Positions 44,173 to 52,885 of a stretch of 64,000 nt of DNA are shown piece by piece. The notes under the pieces are model-generated. The model saw only the letters and a program-made list of their open reading frames with translations. It was not told where the DNA came from and ran no database searches. Source of the stretch: Chelativorans sp. AA-79 (GTDB lineage: Bacteria > Pseudomonadota > Alphaproteobacteria > Rhizobiales > Rhizobiaceae). Made by a program: the position numbers and the translations under genes. The first letter of the stretch is position 1; each line of letters begins with the position of its first letter. The stretch lies in contig NZ_CP120363.1 of assembly GCF_029457495.1 (NCBI RefSeq), forward strand, positions 62,001 to 126,000, given 5' to 3'.

Positions 44173-44308
44173 TCGTATATTCTCCGCGACGCTTGGTGTT
44201 TCCGCGGATGCATCGGTTGACGAACCTTAGCGTTCCGGCCGGCGCGAACCACCGATCAAGCATCAAAGCAGTTGTGACTCCGGGACAGCATTCCCGATCG
44301 CGGGCCTG

Positions 44309-45817
44309 TCACCCCGCTTCGTCGGCGAAGATTTCCTTGCGGTTCCTGCGCAGGGCCGGCAGCATGACCATGACCACCAGTCCAACGGCCAGCAACAGGA
44401 AGCCCAGCGATATCGGTGACGTCACGAAGACTGAATAATCGCCATTCGCCAGCACCAGAGCCCGCCTGAAGTACTCTTCCATCGAAGGTCCGAGCACGAA
44501 GGCAAGGATCAGCGGCGCCGGTTCGCAATTGAGCTTGCGGAAGATATAGCCCAAAGCGCCGGCGCCGGCTGCGAGATAGATATCGAACGTGGTCAGATTG
44601 GTCGAATAGATGCCAACGCAGCAGAACAGAAGAATGGCGGGAAACAGCACCCGGTAGGGAATCCTCAGGATCTTGATCCACAGCCCGACCAGCGGCAGGT
44701 TGAACAGAATCAGCATCAAATTGCCCAGCCACATCGAAGCAACCAGCCCCCAGAAAAGTTCTGGATTCTTGGTGATGACCGATGGGCCTGGCTGGATGTT
44801 GTGCATCACCATGGCACCCAGCATCAGGGCCATGGTGGCGCTGCCCGGGACACCCAGTGTGAGCGTTGGAATGAAAGCGGTTTGAGCGGCTGCGTTGTTC
44901 GCCGACTCGGGCGCTGCCACGCCCTCGATCGCGCCATGGCCCAGTTCGTTGGCATAATGCGATGCCTTCTTCTCGATGGCGTAGGCGAAGAAGGATGCCA
45001 TGGTGATGCCGGCGCCAGGCAGGATGCCGAGCAAGGTGCCAATGCCGGTGCCTCGCAGGATCGCCGGCATCATCCGGCGGAAATCGGTGCGCGTCGGCAT
45101 GACGTTGGTCAGCTTGCCGGTAAAGGTCTCGCGGTTCTCCTTCTCCTCAAGACTGGCGACGATCTCGCCAAATGCGAACAGACCCACGGCCAGGATGATG
45201 AAATTCACACCTTCCCAGAGGTGCGGTTGGCCAAAGGTGAACCGAAGCACGCCGGAATTCACATCCGCGCCGACGAGCCCGAGAGCCAGGCCGACCAGAA
45301 CCATTCCCGTGGATTTGATGAAGGAGCCGCTCGACAAGGATACGGCGCCGATCAAGCCGACGACCATGAGCGAGAAATACTCCGCGCCGCCGAATTTGAA
45401 AGCGAGGTTCGACAGCGGCGTGGCGAACGCGGCCAGAACCAGAGTCCCGACGCAGCCGGCGAAGAACGAGCCGATCGCGGCGGTGGCGATGGCCACGCCG
45501 GCGCGGCCTTGCCGGGCCATCTGGTAACCGTCGATCACCGTAACGACCGAGCTCGATTCTCCGGGGAGATTGGCCAGGATCGCGGTGGTGGACCCGCCAT
45601 AAGCGGCACCATAGTAGATCCCGGCGAGCAGGATCAGCGCCGCTAGCGGATCGAGGCCATAGGTGAACGGCAACAACATCGAGATCGTCGCCAGCGGACC
45701 GAGTCCCGGCAGTACGCCGATCAGGGTGCCGAGCAGGCATCCTGCAAAAGCGAAGAACAGATTCTGGATTGAAACAGCGGCTGAAAAACCCAGGGCGAGA
45801 TTGCTGAACAGATCCAT
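44309..45817 (-). CDS. tctA: TctA family large membrane subunit of a TTT transporter
   Basis: A 502-residue, strongly hydrophobic TctA protein. Family signatures are LLGTLIGVLPGLGPLATI, GIYYGAAYGGSTTAILANLPGE (read as YYGAAYGGSTTAIL and NLPGE), DGYQMARQGRAG, and GVAAPESANNAAAQTAFIP. It forms the membrane channel of a tripartite tricarboxylate transporter with TctB and periplasmic TctC proteins, using ion coupling. ATG 45817 is chosen by homology and lies 11 bp after the tctB stop. Confidence 0.94.
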   Translation of the reverse strand: MDLFSNLALGFSAAVSIQNLFFAFAGCLLGTLIGVLPGLGPLATISMLLPFTYGLDPLAALILLAGIYYGAAYGGSTTAILANLPGESSSVVTVIDGYQMARQGRAGVAIATAAIGSFFAGCVGTLVLAAFATPLSNLAFKFGGAEYFSLMVVGLIGAVSLSSGSFIKSTGMVLVGLALGLVGADVNSGVLRFTFGQPHLWEGVNFIILAVGLFAFGEIVASLEEKENRETFTGKLTNVMPTRTDFRRMMPAILRGTGIGTLLGILPGAGITMASFFAYAIEKKASHYANELGHGAIEGVAAPESANNAAAQTAFIPTLTLGVPGSATMALMLGAMVMHNIQPGPSVITKNPELFWGLVASMWLGNLMLILFNLPLVGLWIKILRIPYRVLFPAILLFCCVGIYSTNLTTFDIYLAAGAGALGYIFRKLNCEPAPLILAFVLGPSMEEYFRRALVLANGDYSVFVTSPISLGFLLLAVGLVVMVMLPALRRNRKEIFADEAG

Positions 45818-45828
45818 CTCGGTGCCAA

Positions 45829-46296
45829 TCAGTTTGTCATGAAAGGGGGCCAGATCTCGAGCTGCACGCCGAGACCGACCACGAACACCAGGATGGTGAA
45901 GACGATGAGAAAAGCCGTGTTCGCCAAAGTCGCCCGCCAGTTGAATTCGTGGCTGGCGAAACTTGAGACGATAACCAGCGCGGCGACGGCGGCGACCAAT
46001 CCCAGGTAATCCAGCGCGACGGAGAAAAGGACGATCGAGAGCGTGATTATGCCGAGGCTGCGAAGATCGAACCTGGCGATCTTGTTGGTGTCCTTCCCAT
46101 CCTTCCTCAACAAGGCCTTGACGATCAGGATCGACCCGACGAATGCTAGGAGGCAGCCGACAAGAAATGGGAAATAGCCGGGCCCCATTTCGGCCGAGGT
46201 GCCCATACGATAGCTGGTCGAGAGGTATGCCATCGGCACGCCAAGGGCGGCGAACATCAAGCCCGCCCCGAGATCCTTCTCGTTCTTGATCATCAA
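45829..46296 (-). CDS. tctB: TctB family small membrane subunit of a TTT transporter
   Basis: A 155-residue protein with four hydrophobic segments and the family's MGTSAEMGPGYFP motif. It is the small membrane subunit that pairs with TctA. It is first in the tctB-tctA operon. Its upstream region contains a 20-bp tandem duplication and a 12-bp palindrome (46359-46410). Confidence 0.88.
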   Translation of the reverse strand: MMIKNEKDLGAGLMFAALGVPMAYLSTSYRMGTSAEMGPGYFPFLVGCLLAFVGSILIVKALLRKDGKDTNKIARFDLRSLGIITLSIVLFSVALDYLGLVAAVAALVIVSSFASHEFNWRATLANTAFLIVFTILVFVVGLGVQLEIWPPFMTN

Positions 46297-46358
46297 AGTT
46301 TTTCCTCACCTCTTTTTATAGTTGACCAACAGGAATGGTCTGCGCCTTGCTTCATAAG

Positions 46359-46410
46359 CACGGATCCGTGATCCAACAGATACGATTTCGATCCAACAGA
46401 TACGATTTCG
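46359..46410. repeat. 12-bp palindrome plus tandem 20-bp duplication upstream of tctB
   Basis: CACGGATCCGTG (46359-46370) is a perfect palindrome. It is followed directly by two perfect tandem copies of ATCCAACAGATACGATTTCG (46371-46390 and 46391-46410), 63-114 bp upstream of the tctB start. The position suggests a regulatory array, or a recent slippage duplication. The rest of 46411-46678 shows no gene. Confidence 0.6.
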
Positions 46411-46678
46411 CCTTGGTCGACCCCCCTGCTGTCCAGGCGAATGCGGATGCTGACAGCGGTGCGTGACGACGAGACTACCGCATGGCAGCCGCGGTCTGTT
46501 TCCGTCCCGGATATCAGCGGGAAAACTCTCGGCTCCCATCCCAAGCCGCGGAACTATCCGATGGCGAGTCTCAGGCGGCAACACCATATTCGTGATTCAA
46601 AGTCATCACAGAATTGTTCTGGAGCAAGCTCATGACTGGACCCGGCACGATCCTGCGCGAATCGAATAATGGCTCAAG

Positions 46679-47461
46679 TCAAGTTCCCGTGTAGGTGGGC
46701 TGGCGCTTCTCCGAAAACGCCAGGACCGCTTCGCGATGATCCTTTGTTTGAAACGCCTGCATCTGGTTTCTGATTTCGATTTGAACGATTTCCGCCAAGG
46801 TCGAGCTGTGAGAGGCGGCTAGGTTCTTCTTGATGTAGCCGTAGGCGACGCTCGGTCCCTGTGCGAGACGTTTCGCCAACTGCAATCCCTTGTCCAGCAG
46901 CTCGACATCGTCGCAGACGTCGTTGACCAGGCCGAACTCCTTGGCTCTCGGTGCGTCGATCGGGTCACCCAGGATCATCATCTCCTTAGCCCTAGCGCTG
47001 CCCACCAATTTGGTCAGAGTCCACGACACGCCGAAGTCGCCAGACAGCCCGATCTTGGCGAAGGCCGTTCCGAACTTCGCGGATTTCGCGGCCAGCCGGA
47101 AGTCGCATGCCAACGCCAGACCAAGACCGGCTCCGAAGCACGCGCCATTGACCAGAGCGATGAACACCTTGGGGCTTTCCTGAATCCGTACCGAGACCTG
47201 ATGCTTCTGCAGCATCACCTCGGCGCGAACCTCCATCGATTCCTCGATCTTCGAGCCCATTTTCTTGACGTTCCCGCCGGAACAAAATCCCCGGCCGGCA
47301 CCAGTGAGCACGACCACTCTGACGGTGCTGTCGGCGGCGGTCCGGTTCACCATGTCGAGCAGGCGGAACTGCATGTCTTCCGACAACGAATTCAGCGTGC
47401 CGGGATCGTTCAGTGTTATCGTGGCTATGCCATCGGCTTTGTCGAGAAGGATATCGCTCAC
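46679..47461 (-). CDS. Enoyl-CoA hydratase/isomerase (crotonase) family
   Basis: A crotonase-fold protein of about 260 residues from GTG 47461 (VSDILLDKADGIATITL); an ATG further upstream at 47527 gives 282 residues. GFCSGGNVKKMG and ACFGAGLGLALACD form the oxyanion hole. The classical Glu positions are Gly and a hydrophobic/Ala segment (TAFAKIGLSGDFG), which resembles isomerase-type members with an SGD loop. It is embedded among TTT transporter genes, which links the importers to acyl-CoA metabolism. Confidence 0.86.
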   Translation of the reverse strand: MSDILLDKADGIATITLNDPGTLNSLSEDMQFRLLDMVNRTAADSTVRVVVLTGAGRGFCSGGNVKKMGSKIEESMEVRAEVMLQKHQVSVRIQESPKVFIALVNGACFGAGLGLALACDFRLAAKSAKFGTAFAKIGLSGDFGVSWTLTKLVGSARAKEMMILGDPIDAPRAKEFGLVNDVCDDVELLDKGLQLAKRLAQGPSVAYGYIKKNLAASHSSTLAEIVQIEIRNQMQAFQTKDHREAVLAFSEKRQPTYTGT

Positions 47462-47570
47462 GTCTAACCCCTGCTGGTCGGCGCATCTCGACCGATCGGC
47501 CGTGCTGAATGGATACTGCCCGAGCATGACGAGCCACTCTTCGCGTCATGCCCGGGCACTGGTTGCAACG

Positions 47571-48521
47571 TCAGTTGAGCGTGATGCCCTGAGTTTCAGC
47601 CACCTTCTTCCACTTGGCCAATTCGGTATCAAAGAACTCCTTGAACTGCACCGGCGTCCAATCTGGATGCGTCGCCTGCTGCTTCTTCAGGTAGTCGATG
47701 CCCTCGGGCGAGGCCATCAGCTTGTTGATGTCGGCATTCAGCTTGGTGGCGATGTCATCAGGCGTCGCGGCGGGAACGAACGTCGCCCACCACAGGCCGA
47801 CTTCGGCGTCGATGCCGCTTTCGGCAAGCGTCGGAACATCCGGGAACGCTTCCAGCCGGCTGCGGCCCATGACGGCCAGAGGCCGGACCTGGCCGGAATC
47901 GAGGAAGGCCTGTGCCGTCGTGACCGTCGCGACATAGAGATCCGCCCGGCCGGCGACAACGTCGATGACCGCCTCGGAGCCGCCCTTGTAGTGGACGCTC
48001 TTCATCTTCATGCCGGTGGCCCCAGCGATCAATTCATTGGCGAAATGGGTGCTTGTTCCAGGCCCGCTGGTCGTCGCCAGTATCTCTCGTGTCTTTCCCT
48101 CTTCGACGAACTCCGCGATCGTCTTGGCCTTGACGCTCGGCCCGACGACCAGAACGAACTGGGTATCGGAAATCATCGCGACCGGCTTTAGATCCTTGCC
48201 CGGATCGAAGGGGAGATCGGTTCTGAGCGCCGGTAGCATGGTGAATGTCGTGCCATGGACCAGAATGGTGTAGCCGTCAGGAGCAGCCTGCGCGGCGTGG
48301 CCGGCGCCGATCATCGAGCCGCCGCCCGTGATATTCTCCACGGTAACCGACTGGCCCCACATCTGGCCCAGGCCATCGGCGATGAACCGTGCCGAGATGT
48401 CGCCCGATCCGCCCGGCGCATAGGGCGAAACAACGCGTACCGGCTTCGTCGGATATTCCTGCGCCGCAGCCAATCCCGTCGACACAAGGATTGCCGCGAG
48501 CGTGATCACTATCTTTTTCAT
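47571..48521 (-). CDS. TctC/Bug family periplasmic binding protein 1
   Basis: A 316-residue solute-binding protein of a TTT system. It has an N-terminal signal peptide (MKKIVITLAAILVSTGLAAA) and the family start EYPTKPVRVVSPYAPGGSGD, with DISARFIADGLGQMWG, NITGGGSMIGAGHAAQA and APDGYT. ATG 48521 is chosen because GAGGAG lies six bases upstream. It is the last of five consecutive paralogues on the minus strand. Confidence 0.93.
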   Translation of the reverse strand: MKKIVITLAAILVSTGLAAAQEYPTKPVRVVSPYAPGGSGDISARFIADGLGQMWGQSVTVENITGGGSMIGAGHAAQAAPDGYTILVHGTTFTMLPALRTDLPFDPGKDLKPVAMISDTQFVLVVGPSVKAKTIAEFVEEGKTREILATTSGPGTSTHFANELIAGATGMKMKSVHYKGGSEAVIDVVAGRADLYVATVTTAQAFLDSGQVRPLAVMGRSRLEAFPDVPTLAESGIDAEVGLWWATFVPAATPDDIATKLNADINKLMASPEGIDYLKKQQATHPDWTPVQFKEFFDTELAKWKKVAETQGITLN

Positions 48522-48718
48522 TGTCATCTCCTCACATCGGCTCAGTGCGCCCGCCCCGACAAGAGGCGGTCAGCTGCCGATTTTCTCCCAGATTTCGGCG
48601 GATGTGCCCACGCCTTCCGCTTTTGAAGCTAGCAGGCAGTTTTTACAATCGCACCGGCTCGTTCACGCCACGAAGTCACAACTGTTTTTTGACTCGTCAC
48701 GCCACCGCCGTCGACGGT

Positions 48719-49669
48719 TTATTTCAGCATTATGGCGCGTGCCTCCACCACCTTCTTCCACTGCGCCATTTCGCTCAGGATGTAGTCTCCGCTCTGTTGC
48801 GGCGAGTAAGCCGGATGGGTCGCCTGCTGCTTTTCCAGGAAGGTACTTCCCTCAGGCGTCGTCATCACCGTATGAATATCGGCATTGATCTTGTCGACGA
48901 TCTCGGCCGGCGTCCCTTTCGCGACCAGCGCGACCCACCACAAAATCTCTTCGGCATCGATGCCGCTCTCATGGAAAGTCGGCACGTCCGGAAGGAAGTC
49001 CAATCGCTTGGTCCCCAGCGTTGCAAGCGGCTTCAATTCGCCGCTTTCTATGAACGATCGCGCACTGGTCACCGAGGCGACGGATACATCCGCCCTGCCC
49101 GCCGCGACGTCCAGGATCGACTCCGCGCCCCCTTTGTAGAACACCACGGTGAGCGGGACGCCCGTCGCCGACGCGACCAGTTCCGCCCCCATATGGGTGC
49201 TCGAACCTGGGCCGGAGGCCGCGGCGAACATCTCCCGGGTTTTGGCCTCCGCGATAAAATCCTGCAACGTCTTGGCTTTCACGCGCGGGCCGGCAACCAG
49301 CATGAACTGCGCCTCGGATATGATCGTTACCGCCGTGAGGTCCTTTTCGGAATCGAAGGGCAGATCGCTGCGCAGCGCCGGCATCATCGCGTAGGTCGGC
49401 GCATGCAATAGCAGAGTATAACCGTCGGCCGGCAACTGGGTGACATGGGCGGTGCCGATCGCGCCACCGCCACCGGGTATGTTCTCGACCACGGTGGACT
49501 GGCCCCACAGGTCGCTCAGCTTTTCGGCGATGAAACGCCCGGTGACGTCGCCCGAGCCGCCCGGAGCATAGGGAACCACGATCTTGACCGGCTTGGTTGG
49601 AAACTCCTGCGACCACGCCAAAGGAGTCGGCAGCAATGCGACGGCGACGGCAAGCAATAATGCCTTCAT
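48719..49669 (-). CDS. TctC/Bug family periplasmic binding protein 2
   Basis: A 316-residue TctC protein with signal peptide MKALLLAVAVALLPTPLAWS and mature start QEFPTKPVKIVVPYAPGGSG. GGGGAIGTAHVTQLPADGYT marks the ligand site. Start 49669 follows GGAGGAG. Its closest neighbour in sequence is the 47571 copy (YAPGGSGD loop). Ligands of such proteins are usually carboxylates. Confidence 0.93.
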   Translation of the reverse strand: MKALLLAVAVALLPTPLAWSQEFPTKPVKIVVPYAPGGSGDVTGRFIAEKLSDLWGQSTVVENIPGGGGAIGTAHVTQLPADGYTLLLHAPTYAMMPALRSDLPFDSEKDLTAVTIISEAQFMLVAGPRVKAKTLQDFIAEAKTREMFAAASGPGSSTHMGAELVASATGVPLTVVFYKGGAESILDVAAGRADVSVASVTSARSFIESGELKPLATLGTKRLDFLPDVPTFHESGIDAEEILWWVALVAKGTPAEIVDKINADIHTVMTTPEGSTFLEKQQATHPAYSPQQSGDYILSEMAQWKKVVEARAIMLK

Positions 49670-49707
49670 TTTCTCCTCCATTTATCCGTCTTGTTCGGGC
49701 TTCTCGC

Positions 49708-50661
49708 TTATTCGGCCTTGATGTTGTTTTCCTTGGCGAGCGTCTTCCATTGCACCAGTTCGTTCTTCACGATCTCGGCAAATTCCGGCTGGCTCGGCGA
49801 ACGCACGGTCGCCTGCTGTTTCGCCATGAAGGCCTTGGCTTCATCTGTCGCCATGACCTTCGCCATGTCGGCGTTCAGTTGCTGAACGATCGCGTCCGGC
49901 GTGCCGGCGGGCGTGAAAGTCCCCCACCAAAGGCCTGACATCGGGATGTCCACGCCCTGCTCGGCGAAGGTCGGGACGTCGGGAAGCGATGCGATCCGGT
50001 CCTTACCCATCGCTGCGATCGCATGCAGCTTGCCGCCTTCCAGATTGGGCAGAACGGTCGGCAGCGAGTTGACCGCGACGTCGGCGCGCCCGCCGATCAT
50101 GTCGATGGCGGAGTCGGCGCCGCTTTTGTAGTGGACCAGCTTGAGATCGAGACCCGTCGCGCTTCTGAACAGTTCGCCGGCAAAATGGGTGCCGGTGCCG
50201 ATACCGGAGGTAGCGAGGAACATCTCGCGTGTCTTTGCTTCGTCCTTGAGCTCGGCGAGGGTGCGGGCCTTGACGTTGGATCCGACGATCAGGACGTATT
50301 GGCTGTCGCCAACCATGCCAACCGGCACCAGATCCTTTTCGGCATCGAACGGCAAGTCGTCCCTGATCGCGGGCGTGATCGCATAGGACGAAGCTGTGAA
50401 CAGCAAGGTGTAGCCATCAGCCGCAGCTTGTGCGACGTGCGCGGTGCCGACCGCCGACCCGGCCCCGGCCCGGTTGTCGACAACCACGGATGTACCCCAA
50501 AGTTTGCCGAGCCCTTCCGCGAGGAAGCGTCCAAGAATGTCGACCGAGTTTCCGGGCGTGAACGGCACGACGATCGTTACTGGCTTCGTCGGATAGTTTT
50601 GGGCGACAGTACTTCCTGTCATAGCCAGGACTGCGATGCAGGCCGCCAGAATCTTCTTCAT
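49708..50661 (-). CDS. TctC/Bug family periplasmic binding protein 3
   Basis: A 317-residue TctC protein. Signal peptide MKKILAACIAVLAMTGSTVA, then QNYPTKPVTIVVPFTPGNSV and DILGRFLAEGLGKLWG. The binding-site loop is PFTPGNSVD in place of PYAPGGSGD, a feature shared only with the 51876 copy, which suggests a different ligand preference. GGAGGAG lies seven bases before the ATG. Confidence 0.93.
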   Translation of the reverse strand: MKKILAACIAVLAMTGSTVAQNYPTKPVTIVVPFTPGNSVDILGRFLAEGLGKLWGTSVVVDNRAGAGSAVGTAHVAQAAADGYTLLFTASSYAITPAIRDDLPFDAEKDLVPVGMVGDSQYVLIVGSNVKARTLAELKDEAKTREMFLATSGIGTGTHFAGELFRSATGLDLKLVHYKSGADSAIDMIGGRADVAVNSLPTVLPNLEGGKLHAIAAMGKDRIASLPDVPTFAEQGVDIPMSGLWWGTFTPAGTPDAIVQQLNADMAKVMATDEAKAFMAKQQATVRSPSQPEFAEIVKNELVQWKTLAKENNIKAE

Positions 50662-50840
50662 TATTATCTCCTCCGTGTCATTCGACCTGCGCCGTGCGCG
50701 GTCGTTCGCGGCCTCTCCACCTAGGCGAGCGCCTTGGCGGAATGCTGTTGCAAGCTAAGATTTCATGCGGGCCGCGTGCTCCTCCGCAACACGGCCACCT
50801 TATTGAAACGCTGCAAGTCGAAAAGCGACGAATTTACGGG

Positions 50841-50865
50841 CTAGCCAAACATCTGGTTTGGCTAG
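50841..50865. repeat. Perfect 10-bp inverted repeat between tctC genes
   Basis: CTAGCCAAAC and GTTTGGCTAG flank ATCTG, between binding-protein genes 3 and 4. It could be an attenuator or operator; no T-tract follows on the minus strand. Confidence 0.55.
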
Positions 50866-50878
50866 AGACCTCGCCACG

Positions 50879-51832
50879 TCATTCGACCTTGATGCCGCGC
50901 TGGTCGGCCAGTGTCTTCCACTGCACGAGTTCCGCGGCCACCAGATCGGCAAATTGCTTCTGGGTGAGCGTCCGGATGGTGGCCTGTTGTTTATCGATGA
51001 AGGCCTTGGCCTGCTCGGAAGCCATCACCTTGGCGATGTCCGCGTGCATCTGCTGGACAATGGCGTCGGGTGTCCCCGACGGCGCCAGCACGCCCCACCA
51101 CAAGCCCGCCATCGACACGTCGACGCCGCCTTCTATGAAAGTCGGGACTTCCGGCAAGACGTCGAGGCGTTTATCGCTCATGACGGCGAGCGCCTTGAGC
51201 TGACCGCTCTCGATAAAGGGCCGGGACGTCGTGGTAGAGGCGATGTAGACGGCGACGCGGCCGGCAACGACGTCGATCGCGGCTTCCGCACCGCCCTTGA
51301 AGTGCACGGGCTTCATGCTGAGCCCGGCGGCCGCGTTGAACAGTTCGGCGGCAAAATGCGTGATGCCGCCGATGCCGCCGGTTGCGATGAAGGTTTCCTG
51401 CGATTTCGCCTCGGTCACAAATTCCTGGAGGGTTGCTGCCTTGACCGAAGGGCCCGCCACCAGCAGGAACTGACTGTCGGCGATCAGCGAGACCGGCGTC
51501 AGATCCTTGGCCGGATCGTAAGGCAGATCGTCTCGAACCGCCGGAATGATCGTGTAGGCGTTGGAGTTATAGAGGATCGTGTGACCATCCGGCGCGGCTT
51601 GGGCGACATGCGCGGTCCCGGTGGCGGTGCCGCCGCCGGTCCGGTTTTCCACCACCACCGGCTGCCCCCAAAGCTTGCCGAGTTCATCGGCAAGGAAGCG
51701 GCCCGAGATATCGATTGCCCCGCCCGGCGCATAAGGGATTATCATGGTCACTGGTTTCGATGGAAAGCCCTGTGCCATCGCTGCCATGGGCAACGCCAGA
51801 ACGAGCATCAGTACGGCAGCTAGAAACCGCAT
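50879..51832 (-). CDS. TctC/Bug family periplasmic binding protein 4
   Basis: A 317-residue TctC protein with signal peptide MRFLAAVLMLVLALPMAAMA and mature start QGFPSKPVTMIIPYAPGGAI. The ligand loop is PYAPGGAID, a third variant in the array. GGGAGGAAG lies upstream of the ATG. It is separated from copy 3 by a 217-bp gap containing a perfect hairpin (50841-50865), which could set differential expression within the array. Confidence 0.93.
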   Translation of the reverse strand: MRFLAAVLMLVLALPMAAMAQGFPSKPVTMIIPYAPGGAIDISGRFLADELGKLWGQPVVVENRTGGGTATGTAHVAQAAPDGHTILYNSNAYTIIPAVRDDLPYDPAKDLTPVSLIADSQFLLVAGPSVKAATLQEFVTEAKSQETFIATGGIGGITHFAAELFNAAAGLSMKPVHFKGGAEAAIDVVAGRVAVYIASTTTSRPFIESGQLKALAVMSDKRLDVLPEVPTFIEGGVDVSMAGLWWGVLAPSGTPDAIVQQMHADIAKVMASEQAKAFIDKQQATIRTLTQKQFADLVAAELVQWKTLADQRGIKVE

Positions 51833-51875
51833 TTTCTTCCTCCCTTTTCTGTTTGAAGTCGCGAAGCGGGCGGCC

Positions 51876-52829
51876 TTATTCGGCTTTGATGCCGCGCTCC
51901 TTGGCCAAAGCCTTCCACTGCGCCAGTTCGGTCATGACAAGCTGAGCAAACTCCTTCTGGCCGGGAAGCCTGATGACCGCCTGTTGCTTATCCATGAATG
52001 CCTTGGCGGCATCGCTGCTCATCACCGACACGATGTCAGCGTGAATTTTCTGAACGACCGGATCCGGCGTCGCGGCCGGCACGAAAACGCCCCACCATAA
52101 GTTCGGCACCACGATGTCGATGCCGGCTTCCCTGAGCGTTGGCACGTCGGGCAACGCCGCGGTGCGCTCAGTGCCGAGCACGGCGATGGCATGCAGTTGC
52201 CCGCTCTCGACATTGGGCAGAGCGGTCGTGAGCGAACTGACGAGGATGTCCGAGCGCCCGCCGATCAGGTCCACGCCGGCATCCGCTCCGCTCTTGTAGT
52301 GCACGGGGGTCAATTTCAGGTCGGTCGCGGCGGCAAACATTTCGCCGGTCACATGTCCGTAGCTGCCAAGGCCCGGCGTGGCGAGGAACGTCTCGCGCGA
52401 CTTCGCTTCGGTGACGAAATCGGCGAACGTCCTGGCTTTGACCTTGGAACCGACCACCAGTAACGAGCGGCTGTCGCCGATCATAGCGACCGGCGTCAGG
52501 TCCTTCTCGGGATCGTAGGGAAGATCATCGCGAACAGCCGCGTTGATCGTGAAGGTGGAGGCGGTGAAAAGCACAGTGTAACCGTCTGGCGCAGCTTGGG
52601 CGACATGGGCCGAGCCGAGACTCGATCCCGCGCCCGGCAGGTTTTCCACGACGACGGATTGGCCCCACAATCTGCTCAGACTCTCGGCCAAGAAACGTCC
52701 GAGGATGTCCACCGAGTTGCCGGGCGTGAAGGGCACGACGATCGTCACTGGCTTCGACGGATAATCTTGAGCAGCGACGGCGGCGGGCATGGTCAGCAAA
52801 GCAGTGAGTGCTGCGATTAAGATGCGCAT
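51876..52829 (-). CDS. TctC/Bug family periplasmic binding protein 5
   Basis: A 317-residue TctC protein. Signal peptide MRILIAALTALLTMPAAVAA and mature start QDYPSKPVTIVVPFTPGNSV. The PFTPGNSVD loop matches copy 3, so copies 3 and 5 are the closest pair. GGGAGGAAT lies before the ATG. It follows the MmgE/PrpD gene by 56 bp and belongs to the tctB-tctA-mmgE-tctC order of the second transporter. Confidence 0.93.
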   Translation of the reverse strand: MRILIAALTALLTMPAAVAAQDYPSKPVTIVVPFTPGNSVDILGRFLAESLSRLWGQSVVVENLPGAGSSLGSAHVAQAAPDGYTVLFTASTFTINAAVRDDLPYDPEKDLTPVAMIGDSRSLLVVGSKVKARTFADFVTEAKSRETFLATPGLGSYGHVTGEMFAAATDLKLTPVHYKSGADAGVDLIGGRSDILVSSLTTALPNVESGQLHAIAVLGTERTAALPDVPTLREAGIDIVVPNLWWGVFVPAATPDPVVQKIHADIVSVMSSDAAKAFMDKQQAVIRLPGQKEFAQLVMTELAQWKALAKERGIKAE

Positions 52830-52885
52830 TCATTCCTCCCAATTTACGTGCAGCGCCTTACGCGGCGACGTTCTTGACTTCAAAA

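Noticed and set aside
44801..45646. 281-codon plus-strand frame opposite tctA
   Set aside because: Antisense shadow of a conserved membrane protein; rich in Gly/Arg/Asp with no signal or domain.
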